Assembly: GCA_009692485.1 (NCBI GenBank)
Contig: SHZB01000015.1
Location: forward strand, 1-36,503
DNA length: 36,503 bases
Direction: 5' to 3'
Source of the DNA: Myxococcales bacterium
GTDB lineage: Bacteria > Myxococcota_A > Polyangia > Polyangiales > Polyangiaceae
The notes beneath the pieces are model-generated. The model worked only from the letters and a program-made list of their open reading frames with translations, did no database searches and was not told where the DNA came from. Numbering within the stretch: the stretch's first letter is position 1; each line of letters begins with the position of its first letter. Made by a program: the position numbers and the translations under genes. Positions 18,838 through 27,118 of this stretch are shown in pieces.

Positions 18838-19227
18838 TCACGCCGCGCCGCGTACTTCCCCGTCGAGCGTGAGAAAGTCCCGCCGTACGCGCTCGAACGG
18901 AACCGCCTCCAGCACGTGCCCGTCCTTCAGCTCGAGGTTCACCGTCGCGGGCTTGCCGTCGCGGAACGCGATCGCCGCCACCGTCACGCGCGAGCCCTTC
19001 GCGAACTGCACGCCGCGGATCACCATGTCGCTCTTCGCGACCAGCTCCATGCCTCGATGCATCGGCGCTTCCGGCTCGGGCGCGCGCGGTCCGGCGCTGG
19101 CGTGGGGAGCCGTCACCAGCATCGCAGCGCATGCGACGGCGAAGGCGCACACGCGAAAGGCGGTTCGAACGAACTTGCGGCTCAGGGTCATGGCGAGGGT
19201 CATCGCTAGGGTCATCGCTAGGGTCAT
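18838..19227 (-). CDS. Small secreted protein with repeated start codons
   Basis: 117-129 aa depending on start. The candidate ATGs at 19227, 19215, 19203 and 19191 are each 12 bp apart, in a tandem repeat that encodes LAMT; I give the longest of these, and the ATG at 19191 is the most compact choice. A signal peptide follows (RTAFRVCAFAVACAAMLV, then APHASA before GPRAPEP), so export is likely. The remaining ~80 residues are small and polar, with paired beta-like segments (MVIRGVQFAKGSRV, PATVNLELKDGHV). No family recognised. It sits between ddl and the HCCA-isomerase-like gene on the same strand, 35 bp after the latter. Confidence 0.6.
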   Translation of the reverse strand: MTLAMTLAMTLAMTLSRKFVRTAFRVCAFAVACAAMLVTAPHASAGPRAPEPEAPMHRGMELVAKSDMVIRGVQFAKGSRVTVAAIAFRDGKPATVNLELKDGHVLEAVPFERVRRDFLTLDGEVRGAA

Positions 19228-19234
19228 CGCTAGG
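19187..19234. repeat. Four 12-bp tandem copies carrying in-frame ATGs
   Basis: Copies start at 19187, 19199, 19211 and 19223 (GTCATCGCTAGG; the first is GTCATGGCGAGG). On the minus strand each contains an ATG in the same frame of the secreted-protein gene, encoding Met-Thr-Leu-Ala. Confidence 0.9.
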
Positions 19235-19262
19235 GTGTCCGGTGCGCGTCGCGAGAGCGCGG

Positions 19263-19904
19263 CTACCTTAACGCACCGCTCGCCGCCAAGCGCAAGCTGA
19301 GCGCCTTTTCGACGAACATCAGGCGGTCTTGCCCCCAGAAGAGATCGCCCGTGTCCGTCTCGCTCGCCTGGACGAGAAAGCACGGCGCCCCGCAGACACC
19401 GAGCGTCTCGGCTTGGCTCGTCGCGGCGCGCAACGCATCCTTCGCCGCTTGCTCTGTCGCTCCCTTCACCAGCGCAGCACCATCGAGTCCCGCCGAGCCC
19501 GCCAACTCGGCCAGCACCGCCGCGTCCGAGATGTCGAGACCGTCAACCCAATACGCGCGAAAGACCGCTAAGGCAAAGCGCGGGCGGTCACGTTCGGCGA
19601 GCTGCAAGGTCATCCGCAGCGCGGTCACCGTGCTCATCGGAAAGCGCGAAGGAAACTGCAACGCTACTTGCCAATGTTCCGCCCACCGAAACATGTCCGT
19701 GGTCGCGTGCGCCCGCTTCGCCGCCGGCATCTCGAACAAGGGCACATTCGGCGTGCCAATCGACTTGAACAGCCCACCAAGCATGAATGGGCGATACCTC
19801 AGCTCCGCTCCGTGCGCCCCGGCGACACGCTCAATCTGCGTCGCACCGAGATAGGCATAGGGACTACCGTAATCGAAAAAGAACGACAAAATCGGTGCGC
19901 TCAT
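19263..19904 (-). CDS. HCCA-isomerase/DsbA-type thioredoxin-fold protein, Ser form
   Basis: 213 aa. Starts SFFFDYGSPYAYLG with Ser14 where 2-hydroxychromene-2-carboxylate isomerases keep the glutathione-binding serine. LGGLFK, MPAAKR, MFRWAEHW, AYWVDGLDISD and the late GVCGAPCFLV (cis-Pro loop) are family features, as is the final DLFWGQDRL. These glutathione-dependent cytosolic enzymes isomerise or reduce aromatic compounds; the real substrate here is unknown. A closely related paralogue with Cys in place of Ser lies directly upstream, separated by an octamer array. GAGGAGCATCCTC precedes the start on the minus strand. Confidence 0.85.
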   Translation of the reverse strand: MSAPILSFFFDYGSPYAYLGATQIERVAGAHGAELRYRPFMLGGLFKSIGTPNVPLFEMPAAKRAHATTDMFRWAEHWQVALQFPSRFPMSTVTALRMTLQLAERDRPRFALAVFRAYWVDGLDISDAAVLAELAGSAGLDGAALVKGATEQAAKDALRAATSQAETLGVCGAPCFLVQASETDTGDLFWGQDRLMFVEKALSLRLAASGALR

Positions 19905-19920
19905 GAGGATGCTCCTCCGC

Positions 19921-20008
19921 TAATTGGGTAATTGGGTAATTGGGTAATCGGGCAATCGGGCAATCGGGCAATCGGGCAACTGGCTAATTGGGTGATTGGC
20001 TAATTGGG
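19921..20008. repeat. Octamer array, 11 copies of YAATYGGG
   Basis: Starts TAATTGGG three times, passes through TAATCGGG, then CAATCGGG three times, then variants ending with TAATTGGG at 20001. Eighty-eight bp filling the spacer between the two paralogous HCCA-isomerase-like genes and ending exactly at the stop codon of the second. No spacers, so not CRISPR. Confidence 0.95.
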
Positions 20009-20668
20009 CTACCCGCCGCCCGACGCGAGCAACTGCTCGACGAACCCGATGCGGTCCTGGCCCCAAAACAGCTCGGGGTCGCCCTTGCCGTGGACGACGA
20101 AGGTCGGCACTCCGAAAGCGCCCGCGAGCCGCGCCTCTTCCGTCCGTCGCACGAGATCTTCTTTCACGGCCGCCTCCGCGGCACGCCCCACGAGCCAATT
20201 GCCGCCGCCGCACGCATGGTCGCCGGCGCTATCGTCACCGCGCACTCCGCCGCCGCACGCATGGTCACCGGCGCCGTCGAGCACCTCCGCCACCACCGTC
20301 TCGCTCGCGACGTCGAGCCCGTCGCGCCAATAGGCAAGAAAGAGCGCCTTGGCCGCCGCCACCGGAGCTCGCGACGCGACGATGGTTCGCATCGCTAGCA
20401 CCGTGCGCCGCGGGTGCGCCTCCGGTAGGACGAGCGGCACCTCCCAGTGCTCGGCCCAACGCATCATGTCGAGCAGGTTCATTCGGCGCTTCGCTGCCGG
20501 CATGTTCGGCATGGGCCCGTCGTCGCCCCGCACCGCACGAAAGAGGCCCCCGAGCAAGATCGGCTTCCAGCTCAGCTCCGCGCCATGCCGCGCGCACGCC
20601 GCCTCAATCTGCGTGTGCGCGAGGTAGGCGTAGGGACAAACAATGTCGTAGTAGAAATCGACCCGCAT
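20009..20668 (-). CDS. HCCA-isomerase/DsbA-type thioredoxin-fold protein, Cys form
   Basis: 219 aa. The N-terminus YYDIVCPYAYLA has Cys11 at the position of the serine in the paralogue, so a FrnE/DsbA-like redox role is possible. It has the single cysteine CPYA, not CxxC. Shared blocks with the neighbour: LGGLF, MPAAKR, MRWAEHW, AYWRDGLD, GVPTFVV and ELFWGQDRIGFVEQ. A 15-residue in-frame insertion, a duplication of the DHACGGG unit, lies near residues 132-160 and is absent from the paralogue. Cytosolic. The tandem pair probably arose by gene duplication. Confidence 0.85.
   Translation of the reverse strand: MRVDFYYDIVCPYAYLAHTQIEAACARHGAELSWKPILLGGLFRAVRGDDGPMPNMPAAKRRMNLLDMMRWAEHWEVPLVLPEAHPRRTVLAMRTIVASRAPVAAAKALFLAYWRDGLDVASETVVAEVLDGAGDHACGGGVRGDDSAGDHACGGGNWLVGRAAEAAVKEDLVRRTEEARLAGAFGVPTFVVHGKGDPELFWGQDRIGFVEQLLASGGG
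20204..20275. repeat. In-frame 45-bp duplication inside the Cys-form gene
   Basis: 27-bp copies GCCGCCGCACGCATGGTCRC plus CGGCGC at 20204-20230 and 20249-20275, offset 45 bp, add the second DHACGGG to the protein. Confidence 0.8.
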
Positions 20669-20700
20669 ATCGCACCGCTAATGCCCAATCGCCATGGTGT

Positions 20701-20810
20701 CGCTAATGCCTTATCGCGACTCCGCTTCGCCACTCCGCTTCGCTGATGCCTTATCGCGACTCCGCTTCGCCACTCCGCTTCGCTGATGCCTTATCGCGAC
20801 TCCGCTTCGC
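20701..20810. repeat. 40-bp tandem repeat, 2.75 copies
   Basis: 20701-20740, 20741-20780 and 20781-20810 share CGCTRATGCCTTATCGCGAC and TCCGCTTCGC; within each unit ACTCCGCTTCGC is itself repeated. It lies in the 190-bp gap 20669-20858 between a lipoprotein stop and the start of the Cys-form gene. A decayed partial copy starts near 20677. I see no gene or clear promoter in the rest of the gap. Confidence 0.9.
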
Positions 20811-20858
20811 CGTGGGCCTTTTGGCGATGTGGCCGTGCGTCAACGCCTTCGCTCAACG

Positions 20859-21671
20859 TCACTTGGGTGGCCCGCAGTGCAGCGTGATGAGCCGCTCTGC
20901 GTAGGTCGTGAACTCTTCTTTGCCCTCGTCCCAGATGCACGCCGAGACCTCGGGCTGGCTCTTGATGAGCTCGGCCACGCAGGCATCCCCCGCGGTGTCG
21001 AAGGTCTTGCACGCGCCCAGAAGCGCCTCTTCGACGCAGCCCACGAACGCGGCGAAGTCGGCATTGTCATCGATCGGCGTGCACACATCGAAGCACGCGG
21101 CGAGCGCGCATTTCTGGGCTTTATCCATCTTCGCGCCGCAGCTGAACGCGGAGTTGTTCATCTCGAAGGCCGACACGCAGTGACCGGCATTTCCGTCGAT
21201 GACGACGAATTTGCCGACCTCGTAGGCGACCAGCGGCCCCATCGGGTTCGCCTCGGGGAGAGCCACGGCGCAGGTCCCGCAGTCGACGTGCGCGTTCGTG
21301 AAGGCGTCGCACAGCGCCTTGGTCGAGCTCTTGCCGAGGCAATTGCCGACAAAATCGCTCACCTCCATCGCCGTGCATTTGTTCTTGTGGAGGCCAATTG
21401 ACGGTGCCCACGCGTGCTTGAACATCGTCACGTCGCCGGGGTGGCATCCGCCCATCCCACCGGTGCTCGTCGTGCCCGTCGCGGTGGCGGTCGCCGTCCC
21501 CGTCACGGATCCGGTGCCCGTTGCGGTGCTGCTCGCCGTCGTCGTGCTCGCGTCACCCGCTCCTGCCCCACCCGTGTCCGAGTCGCTACTGCCGGCGCAT
21601 GCCGCGAACGCGAAACAGCCGACCGAGAGGGCGCAAAACAGCGACGACGACAGGAATGGTTGGGTGTTCAT
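20859..21671 (-). CDS. Cys-rich lipoprotein with Thr/Ala/Gly-rich linker
   Basis: 270 aa. Signal peptide with lipobox AFAAC (Cys25). Residues 26-75 are a disordered Ser/Thr/Ala/Gly linker (TATGTGSVTGTATATATGTT), as in surface-anchored proteins, then a compact domain of about 190 residues with many cysteines, for example CHPGDVTMFKHAW, VDCGTCAVA and CALAACFDVC. No recognised enzyme family. The gene starts 7 bp after the plsC stop, so the two are probably co-transcribed. Confidence 0.8.
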   Translation of the reverse strand: MNTQPFLSSSLFCALSVGCFAFAACAGSSDSDTGGAGAGDASTTTASSTATGTGSVTGTATATATGTTSTGGMGGCHPGDVTMFKHAWAPSIGLHKNKCTAMEVSDFVGNCLGKSSTKALCDAFTNAHVDCGTCAVALPEANPMGPLVAYEVGKFVVIDGNAGHCVSAFEMNNSAFSCGAKMDKAQKCALAACFDVCTPIDDNADFAAFVGCVEEALLGACKTFDTAGDACVAELIKSQPEVSACIWDEGKEEFTTYAERLITLHCGPPK

Positions 21672-21678
21672 GGGACGC

Positions 21679-22458
21679 TCACGATAGCCGCTTTCTGGCG
21701 CGCGCGACTAGCCTCTCAAGCTCCGATTTCGCGCCGGATCGCAAGGCCTCGACGACGCCGCCCTCGCTGCGAATCGGCTCTCCGGCCTCGACGGCCACGC
21801 GCACCTTGCCAAGCGCCAACACCCGAGCGACGTGCGCGCCGAAGCTCTCATCGCCATACGCAGCCCGCGGGTCCTCGTACGCGAGCCCCACCGGGACGAT
21901 CTCGGCCCCGGCACGCAGCGCCGCGACGAAGGCTCCCGCGCGCAGGGGCCGCACCTCGTCTCCGGGGAACGCCGTCCCCTCGGGGAAGATCGCGATCCCG
22001 CGCCCGTCGCGCAGCGCCCGCGACATCTGGCTCACGACCTTCGCGCCGCTGGCCGCGCTCTCTCGATCGACGAACAGCGTCCCCACGCGTCTCGCCGCTG
22101 CGCCGATGAACGGCCATGTGGCGAGATCTGCGCGGCTGACCAGGCACGCCTCGAGCCGCGAAAGCACGACCAAGATGTCGAGCGCCGAGCGGTGATTCAT
22201 GATGAACATCCGACCCACGCCGCCCTCCGAGCAGCGCGGATATGCGAGCCCGTCGCCGAGCTTGGGACCACCGGCGAGCACCTCGACGCCGCACGCCCCG
22301 AGCGAACTCTTCGCCCAGCGCCCGATGCGACGATGGACGACGCTTGGTGCATCACCCTTCCCGATGCGCTCGACCTCGAGCAGGGCGAGGTGCTCGGCGG
22401 TCAGGGCGGCCACCGCGAGCGTCCGCGCAAAAACCCTGAGCTGCTCACGCCTACTCAT
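21679..22458 (-). CDS. plsC: 1-acyl-sn-glycerol-3-phosphate acyltransferase-like protein
   Basis: 259 aa. The acyltransferase block is complete: NHRSALD (His89, Asp94; HX4D), GTLFVDRES, FPEGTAFPGD (158-166) and a VPVGLAYE strand. Members add a second acyl chain to lysophosphatidic acid at the inner membrane; a related lysophospholipid or ornithine-lipid acyltransferase cannot be excluded. The N-terminal ~50 residues are helical with no strong membrane anchor. An 84-bp spacer rich in TGATG-like triplets separates it from gatB. It is followed within 7 bp by the lipoprotein gene. Confidence 0.85.
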   Translation of the reverse strand: MSRREQLRVFARTLAVAALTAEHLALLEVERIGKGDAPSVVHRRIGRWAKSSLGACGVEVLAGGPKLGDGLAYPRCSEGGVGRMFIMNHRSALDILVVLSRLEACLVSRADLATWPFIGAAARRVGTLFVDRESAASGAKVVSQMSRALRDGRGIAIFPEGTAFPGDEVRPLRAGAFVAALRAGAEIVPVGLAYEDPRAAYGDESFGAHVARVLALGKVRVAVEAGEPIRSEGGVVEALRSGAKSELERLVARARKRLS

Positions 22459-22542
22459 CCATGCCGCCCATCACTACCGATCATCGCGACTACCCATCAT
22501 CGCCACCGCCGCTCATCACGACAACGACCCTGCTACCGAGCA

Positions 22543-24021
22543 TCACTGCTGGTCCTCGCCGCTGCCGCTCGTACGGAGCGCTTGCTCTAACACCGCGCGC
22601 GCGAGGGTTGGCTCGGCGCTGCCGCCGGTCATCTTCATCAGCTGGCCGACGAAAAATCCAAAAAGGCCGGTTTTTCCGCCTCGATATTGCGCAGCTTGCC
22701 GCTCGTTGTTCTTCACCAGCGTGGCAGCGAGGGCCTCGAGGGACGCGCGATCGCTCATCACCGCGAGCCCAAGCGAGGCCACCAGCGCCCTCGGCGACTG
22801 GTCGGTATCTCGCATCGCCGCATACACGGCCTTGGCCTGCTTACCGCTGATCGCGCCCTCCTCGACGAGCGTCACGAGCTCGGCAGTTTGAGCCGCCGTG
22901 ATTGGCAACTTCAGCTCCGCTCCGCAGACCACCGCGTCGCGCAAAACCTCGCCCTGAATGAAATTCGCCACCTTGATGGCGCTCGCGCCGAGGCCCGCCG
23001 CCGCCTCGAACATTGCGGCGATATTGGGATGTCCCGTCAATACGCCCGCGGCGCTCTCGGACAGCCCGAACTCAGCCACATAACGAATACGCTTCTTCGC
23101 CGGCAGCTCTGGCAATCCTCGCCGTGACACTTCGATGTAGCTCGCGTCGACGACCAGCGGCGGCAGATCCGGGCATGGGAAATAGCGATATTCCTCTTCG
23201 ACTTCTTTGTCGCGTAACAGATAGGTCTCGCGCCTGTCGGCGTTGTACCCGCGAGTCTGGCGGCGCACCGGCTCGCCGCGCTCGAGAAGCATAATCTGCC
23301 GCCCAATTTCGAGCTCGAGCGCCTCTTCGACGAAGCGAAACGAGTTGATGTTCTTGAGCTCTACGCGCGTGCCGAATCGCGACTCGCCGCGCCGCCGCAA
23401 CGACACGTTCGCGTCGCAGCGAAGACTGCCCTGCTCCAAATTGCCGTCGTTCGCGCCGATGAACACGAACAGCTCGCACATTGCCTTCATGTAAGCGCGC
23501 GCCTCCGCGGGCGACCTCAGCTCCGGCTCGCTGACGACCTCGGCGAGCGGTGTGCCAGCGCGGTTCAGATCCACGAGCGAGCCGTGCCCGCGGCCATGCA
23601 CGGTCTTGCCCGCGTCCTCCTCGATATGGAGTCTCGTCACGCCGATGGTGCGCGGCCCCTCGCCAACATCGATGACGAGCCGGCCCCCGGTCGCGAGCGG
23701 GCGGTCGTATTGGCTGAGCTGATAGCCCTTGGGCGAGTCTGGATAGAAGTAATTCTTGCGCGCGAACACGCTCTCTTCGTGCACGGTACACTCGAGCGCG
23801 ACGCTCGCGAGGACCGCCAGGCGCAAGGCCTCCGCGTTCATCACCGGCAGCGCCCCCGGCAGGCCCAAACAGACCGGGCACGTATGCACGTTTGGCGGAT
23901 GGCCAAAGCTCGTCTCGCAGGCGCAAAATAGCTTCGTCCGCGTGCGCAGCTGCGCGTGGATCTCGAGGCCGATCACCGGCTCCCATTCCTTGGCGATGTT
24001 GGTGCCCTCGTCGCTGGTCAT
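22543..24021 (-). CDS. gatB: Aspartyl/glutamyl-tRNA amidotransferase subunit B
   Basis: 492 aa from the ATG at 24021 (MTSDEGTNIAKEWEPVIGLE). Works with GatA and GatC, not in this window, to convert misacylated Glu-tRNA(Gln) or Asp-tRNA(Asn). It contains VIGLEIHAQL, the zinc-site cysteines C33, C35, C48 and C51 (FCACET and CPVC), DLNRAGTPLAEVVSEP, RCDANVSLRR and RTYLLR-type blocks, and a C-terminal YqeY-like helical domain. The frame remains open a further 48 residues upstream, but that part reads as the OmpA-gene end and spacer, so the later start is preferred. Length matches the family. Confidence 0.95.
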   Translation of the reverse strand: MTSDEGTNIAKEWEPVIGLEIHAQLRTRTKLFCACETSFGHPPNVHTCPVCLGLPGALPVMNAEALRLAVLASVALECTVHEESVFARKNYFYPDSPKGYQLSQYDRPLATGGRLVIDVGEGPRTIGVTRLHIEEDAGKTVHGRGHGSLVDLNRAGTPLAEVVSEPELRSPAEARAYMKAMCELFVFIGANDGNLEQGSLRCDANVSLRRRGESRFGTRVELKNINSFRFVEEALELEIGRQIMLLERGEPVRRQTRGYNADRRETYLLRDKEVEEEYRYFPCPDLPPLVVDASYIEVSRRGLPELPAKKRIRYVAEFGLSESAAGVLTGHPNIAAMFEAAAGLGASAIKVANFIQGEVLRDAVVCGAELKLPITAAQTAELVTLVEEGAISGKQAKAVYAAMRDTDQSPRALVASLGLAVMSDRASLEALAATLVKNNERQAAQYRGGKTGLFGFFVGQLMKMTGGSAEPTLARAVLEQALRTSGSGEDQQ

Positions 24022-24076
24022 CGCGCGTGCCTCGCTTTGCGCGTGCGGCCCATCATGCCCTTCGCGACGTACCGAA

Positions 24077-25666
24077 TCAGCGGGCGACGACGACGCTGAT
24101 GCGCCCATTCGCGAGTTTGTCATCCAGCACGATCTCGAAGCGCGCAGCGTCGAGGTTTTGCTCACCGAGCAGCTTCAACAGCGCCTTGGCGCGCGCGTCG
24201 GTGACGGCGTTGAAAGCGCGTTTGGTGCCAAGTTTCACGCTGATCTGGGAGATCTTCGGGTTCGCGCGGACGATGTTGACGATCTCGCCGAAGGCCGCGC
24301 GCATGATCGGATCTACCGTGCTTGCGGCGCCGGCGAACGCGATGGGCGGGGTCGACACGAACTCTTTATCGCGCAGGCGAACGAACTCAGGGCAACCCTC
24401 AGACTCGCCCGGCTCCGTCGGGCAGCGATCGATCGGATCGGCAAAGTGATCGTTGTCGCGATCGGGGCAGCCATTCGCGCGCGCATCCGCCGCCGCCGTG
24501 CCAGCTTGCTCGGGACACGCGTCGTCCTCGGTGAAGCCGTCGCCATCCGCGTCCCGCTCGTCGGGACAACCGCGTTTCTCGCGCAGGCCCGCCGCGCGCG
24601 GGCAGGCGTCGTAGATATCGGGCGTGCCGTCCACGTCGCTGTCGATGGTGAGGCTCGGATCTTCGGGCGTGTGCTCGCCGAGCGCGGCATACCCAATCGA
24701 AAAGAGCCCGCGTGCGGTCGGTGTGCCCGGTGCACCGCCAAGTCCGACCCCGCCGGCCAAGGTCACGCGCAGCGCGCCAACATGCAACGCCATCGACAGC
24801 ATCGGCTCGAGCGCGAGCGCAAACGAGGCGTCCCCCAGCCCGGTCGTCTGGCTCGTCGTGTTACGCGGCGCATATGCAAATAGCGCTGCGTGAGGCTCGA
24901 GCCCAAGCGAGAAGACCGGCGCAAGCTTGGCCACGGCCGCGCACGAGGCCGCGACGCGATCGCCGTCACGACCCAAGAAGAACAGCGGCGCAACCCCGAG
25001 TGTGCAGCCCCAGCTGAGAAACCCCGTTTCCCCGGCAGCCGCGACCACGGCCTCGACGCGAAAGAAGCGATCTCCGCCAGTCATGTAAGCCGCGGGCGTG
25101 CCCGTCGGCGCCCAGAATCGCCCCCCCATCGTGAGGTCGAAGCCGGCAGTATTGATGGGACGAGTGAGCGCACCGACGCGCAAATCACCGATGCCCATCG
25201 TGCCCGCGCTCAACGCCTGGCCACTGACCCGCGCGTCGTCATTCCCCGCCTCGAACACCGCAAAGGGCATATCCAGCTCGAGGTCCAACCAGTGGACGGG
25301 AGTGATTGAGCCGCCAACGTGCACCAACGCCGCATGCTTCACCGGCGCCAGCTCGAGCTCGCCGCCCGCCACCGTGCCATCCACGACCACCGAGCGCAGC
25401 GGCTCGAACCCATAGTCGCCCGTCACCCGCAGCGCGTAGGCGATCCCTTTTCCAAACGGCGCTCGCGGCCCCTCTGCCCGCACGAACATGCTCGTCGCCG
25501 ATGAAGGCTGCAGCTGGTCGATTCGCACCTCCGAATCGAAGCCCTGTGCCCTCGCCTCACCGATGCCGCTCCCAGCCCCGAGGACGATGCCAAAGCCGCA
25601 TATCGCAGCCACGAACACGCTCGCGGATGACCCCACCGCGCGGCCGCTGCTCGGCATCGAAATCAC
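24077..25666 (-). CDS. OmpA-like outer-membrane protein with calcium-binding repeats
   Basis: 529 aa. An N-terminal signal (VFVAAICGFGIVLGAG, cleavage after EARA) leads to a beta-rich region of about 300 residues that looks like a membrane barrel (alternating hydrophobic strands such as IAYALRVTGDYGF and ALRVTLAGGVGLG). Residues ~340-425 carry Asp-rich thrombospondin type-3-like repeats (DSDVDGTPDIYDACP, DADGDGFTEDDACP). The C-terminus (~430-529) resembles an OmpA peptidoglycan-binding domain with a retained TDARAKALLKLL, but the usual GHTD sequence is replaced by GTKRAF. It follows hemA, 105 bp downstream. Confidence 0.85.
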   Translation of the reverse strand: MISMPSSGRAVGSSASVFVAAICGFGIVLGAGSGIGEARAQGFDSEVRIDQLQPSSATSMFVRAEGPRAPFGKGIAYALRVTGDYGFEPLRSVVVDGTVAGGELELAPVKHAALVHVGGSITPVHWLDLELDMPFAVFEAGNDDARVSGQALSAGTMGIGDLRVGALTRPINTAGFDLTMGGRFWAPTGTPAAYMTGGDRFFRVEAVVAAAGETGFLSWGCTLGVAPLFFLGRDGDRVAASCAAVAKLAPVFSLGLEPHAALFAYAPRNTTSQTTGLGDASFALALEPMLSMALHVGALRVTLAGGVGLGGAPGTPTARGLFSIGYAALGEHTPEDPSLTIDSDVDGTPDIYDACPRAAGLREKRGCPDERDADGDGFTEDDACPEQAGTAAADARANGCPDRDNDHFADPIDRCPTEPGESEGCPEFVRLRDKEFVSTPPIAFAGAASTVDPIMRAAFGEIVNIVRANPKISQISVKLGTKRAFNAVTDARAKALLKLLGEQNLDAARFEIVLDDKLANGRISVVVAR

Positions 25667-25715
25667 GCGCGCACCCTACCAGAGAAGCCCGCGCAAGAGC
25701 CTCGATGTGTGCCCG

Positions 25716-25833
25716 TGCCTTGCGGCGCAGCGTGCCGTCGTCGTCCTCATCGCGGGAACCCTCGCGCTCGGTCATGCCTTGCGGCGCAGCGTGCCGTCGT
25801 CGTCCTCATCGCCGGAACCCTCGCGCTCGGTCA
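25716..25833. repeat. 59-bp tandem duplication at the 3' end of hemA
   Basis: Copies 25716-25774 and 25775-25833 match except for one base (G at 25754 region versus C). The period is not a multiple of three, so the second copy is read in a different frame. The hemA stop codon (TGA, 25772-25774) falls exactly at the junction and is also part of ATGA in the other frame. Confidence 0.95.
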
Positions 25834-27118
25834 GCCCGTCGCGATGGCCATCGGTATCGGCACGGTCAAGCTCGAAGAGTTCCGTCACTACTGCCGCCGC
25901 TTCCGCGCTTCTTTGCTGGATGGCGAGCTCTTTCAGGCGCGCCGTCGGACCGTGCATGAGTTTGTTCAGGACCGCGTGCATCATGCTGGCGAGCGCCTGA
26001 CGTTCGGCCTCACCGAGATGCTTCAGCCTGCCGGCGAGGCTGCGCTCGAGCTCGCGTTCGAGGACACGCTCGGTGCGCTCTCGAAGCTTCACGACCAGCG
26101 GCGTGACGGCCTCTTGCGAACGCCGAACGAGAAACGCCTCGGTCTCTTCGCGCACGATCCGCTCGGCCTTGCGCGCCTCTTCTGCGCGGCCATCGAGCGA
26201 CTGGGCCACGACCTTCGAGAGGTCGTCGATATCGTAGAGGTAGACGTTGTCGAGCTCGTTGACGGCGGGCTCGACGTCGCGCGGCACGGCGATGTCGATC
26301 AAGAACAGGCTGCGGCCGCGGCGCTTGCGATGAATGGAGCGCACGAGCGCGTGGGTGATGACCGGGGTCGGGCTCGACGTCGATGCGATGACGACGTCCG
26401 CTTCGGTGAGGCAGCTCGCGAGATCATCGAAGCTTCGTGCCACGCCGCCGACGTCCGCTGCCAGCTCGGCCGCGCGCGCGCCGCTGCGATTCACCACCAC
26501 GAGGCGCGCCCCGAGTCGCGAGAGGAGCTTCGCCGCGGCCTCGGCCATCTCCCCAGCACCGACGAGCAACGCCGTGGTTGCGGCCAGGTCGTCGAAGATC
26601 TGTCGCGCCAGCTCGACAGCGACGCTCGGCACCGAGACTTGCCCACTGCCGATCTCGGTCTCGTGCCGGACGCGTTTGCCGACCTGAATCGCGCCGCGAA
26701 AAATCGGGAGCAGCCGCGGTCCGATCGCGTTCTGCGCTTGTGCGAGCGCGATCGCCTGCTTCAGCTGACCCAGAATTTGGGGCTCTCCGAGCACCATCGA
26801 GTCGAGCGAGCTCGCGACGCGAAATACGTGCAAGAGCGCCGCGTCCCCGTGCGCGGTCACCAGATGCGGGCCGACCTCGCGCCCACCGATGTCCATCAAG
26901 ACGCCGCGAATTTCGCGCATCGCGCTTTCGGTCGCGGCGGCATCGGCGGGCGCGGCGTAGACCTCGACACGGTTGCAGGTCGAGAGCAGCAGGGCCTCGC
27001 TCACCGACGGAAGCTGGAGCAGCCGCTCTTCTGCGAGCGCGAGGGCATCGCCGGTCAGGGCGAGGCGCTCACGGACCGCGATGGGCGTCGCGTGGTGCGA
27101 GAGACCAACGACGATCAC
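25772..27118 (-). CDS. hemA: Glutamyl-tRNA reductase
   Basis: 448 aa from the GTG at 27118, whose GTGA overlaps the stop of the upstream membrane-protein gene. First step of tetrapyrrole (heme) synthesis: reduces Glu-tRNA to glutamate-1-semialdehyde with NADPH. Catalytic Cys48 in STCNR, VASSLDSMVLGEPQILGQLK (102-120), the Rossmann turn GAGEMAEAAAKLL (187-199) and DIAVPRDVEP are all present, with a helical C-terminal dimerisation region. The last ~20 residues are acidic and end in DGTLRRKA, encoded within a 59-bp tandem duplication that seems to have created the stop. The HemX-HemA order is the classical heme operon arrangement. Confidence 0.95.
   Translation of the reverse strand: MIVVGLSHHATPIAVRERLALTGDALALAEERLLQLPSVSEALLLSTCNRVEVYAAPADAAATESAMREIRGVLMDIGGREVGPHLVTAHGDAALLHVFRVASSLDSMVLGEPQILGQLKQAIALAQAQNAIGPRLLPIFRGAIQVGKRVRHETEIGSGQVSVPSVAVELARQIFDDLAATTALLVGAGEMAEAAAKLLSRLGARLVVVNRSGARAAELAADVGGVARSFDDLASCLTEADVVIASTSSPTPVITHALVRSIHRKRRGRSLFLIDIAVPRDVEPAVNELDNVYLYDIDDLSKVVAQSLDGRAEEARKAERIVREETEAFLVRRSQEAVTPLVVKLRERTERVLERELERSLAGRLKHLGEAERQALASMMHAVLNKLMHGPTARLKELAIQQRSAEAAAVVTELFELDRADTDGHRDGLTEREGSGDEDDDGTLRRKA

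Noticed and set aside
19921-20008. CRISPR array
   Set aside because: Units are 8 bp, contiguous, without spacers.
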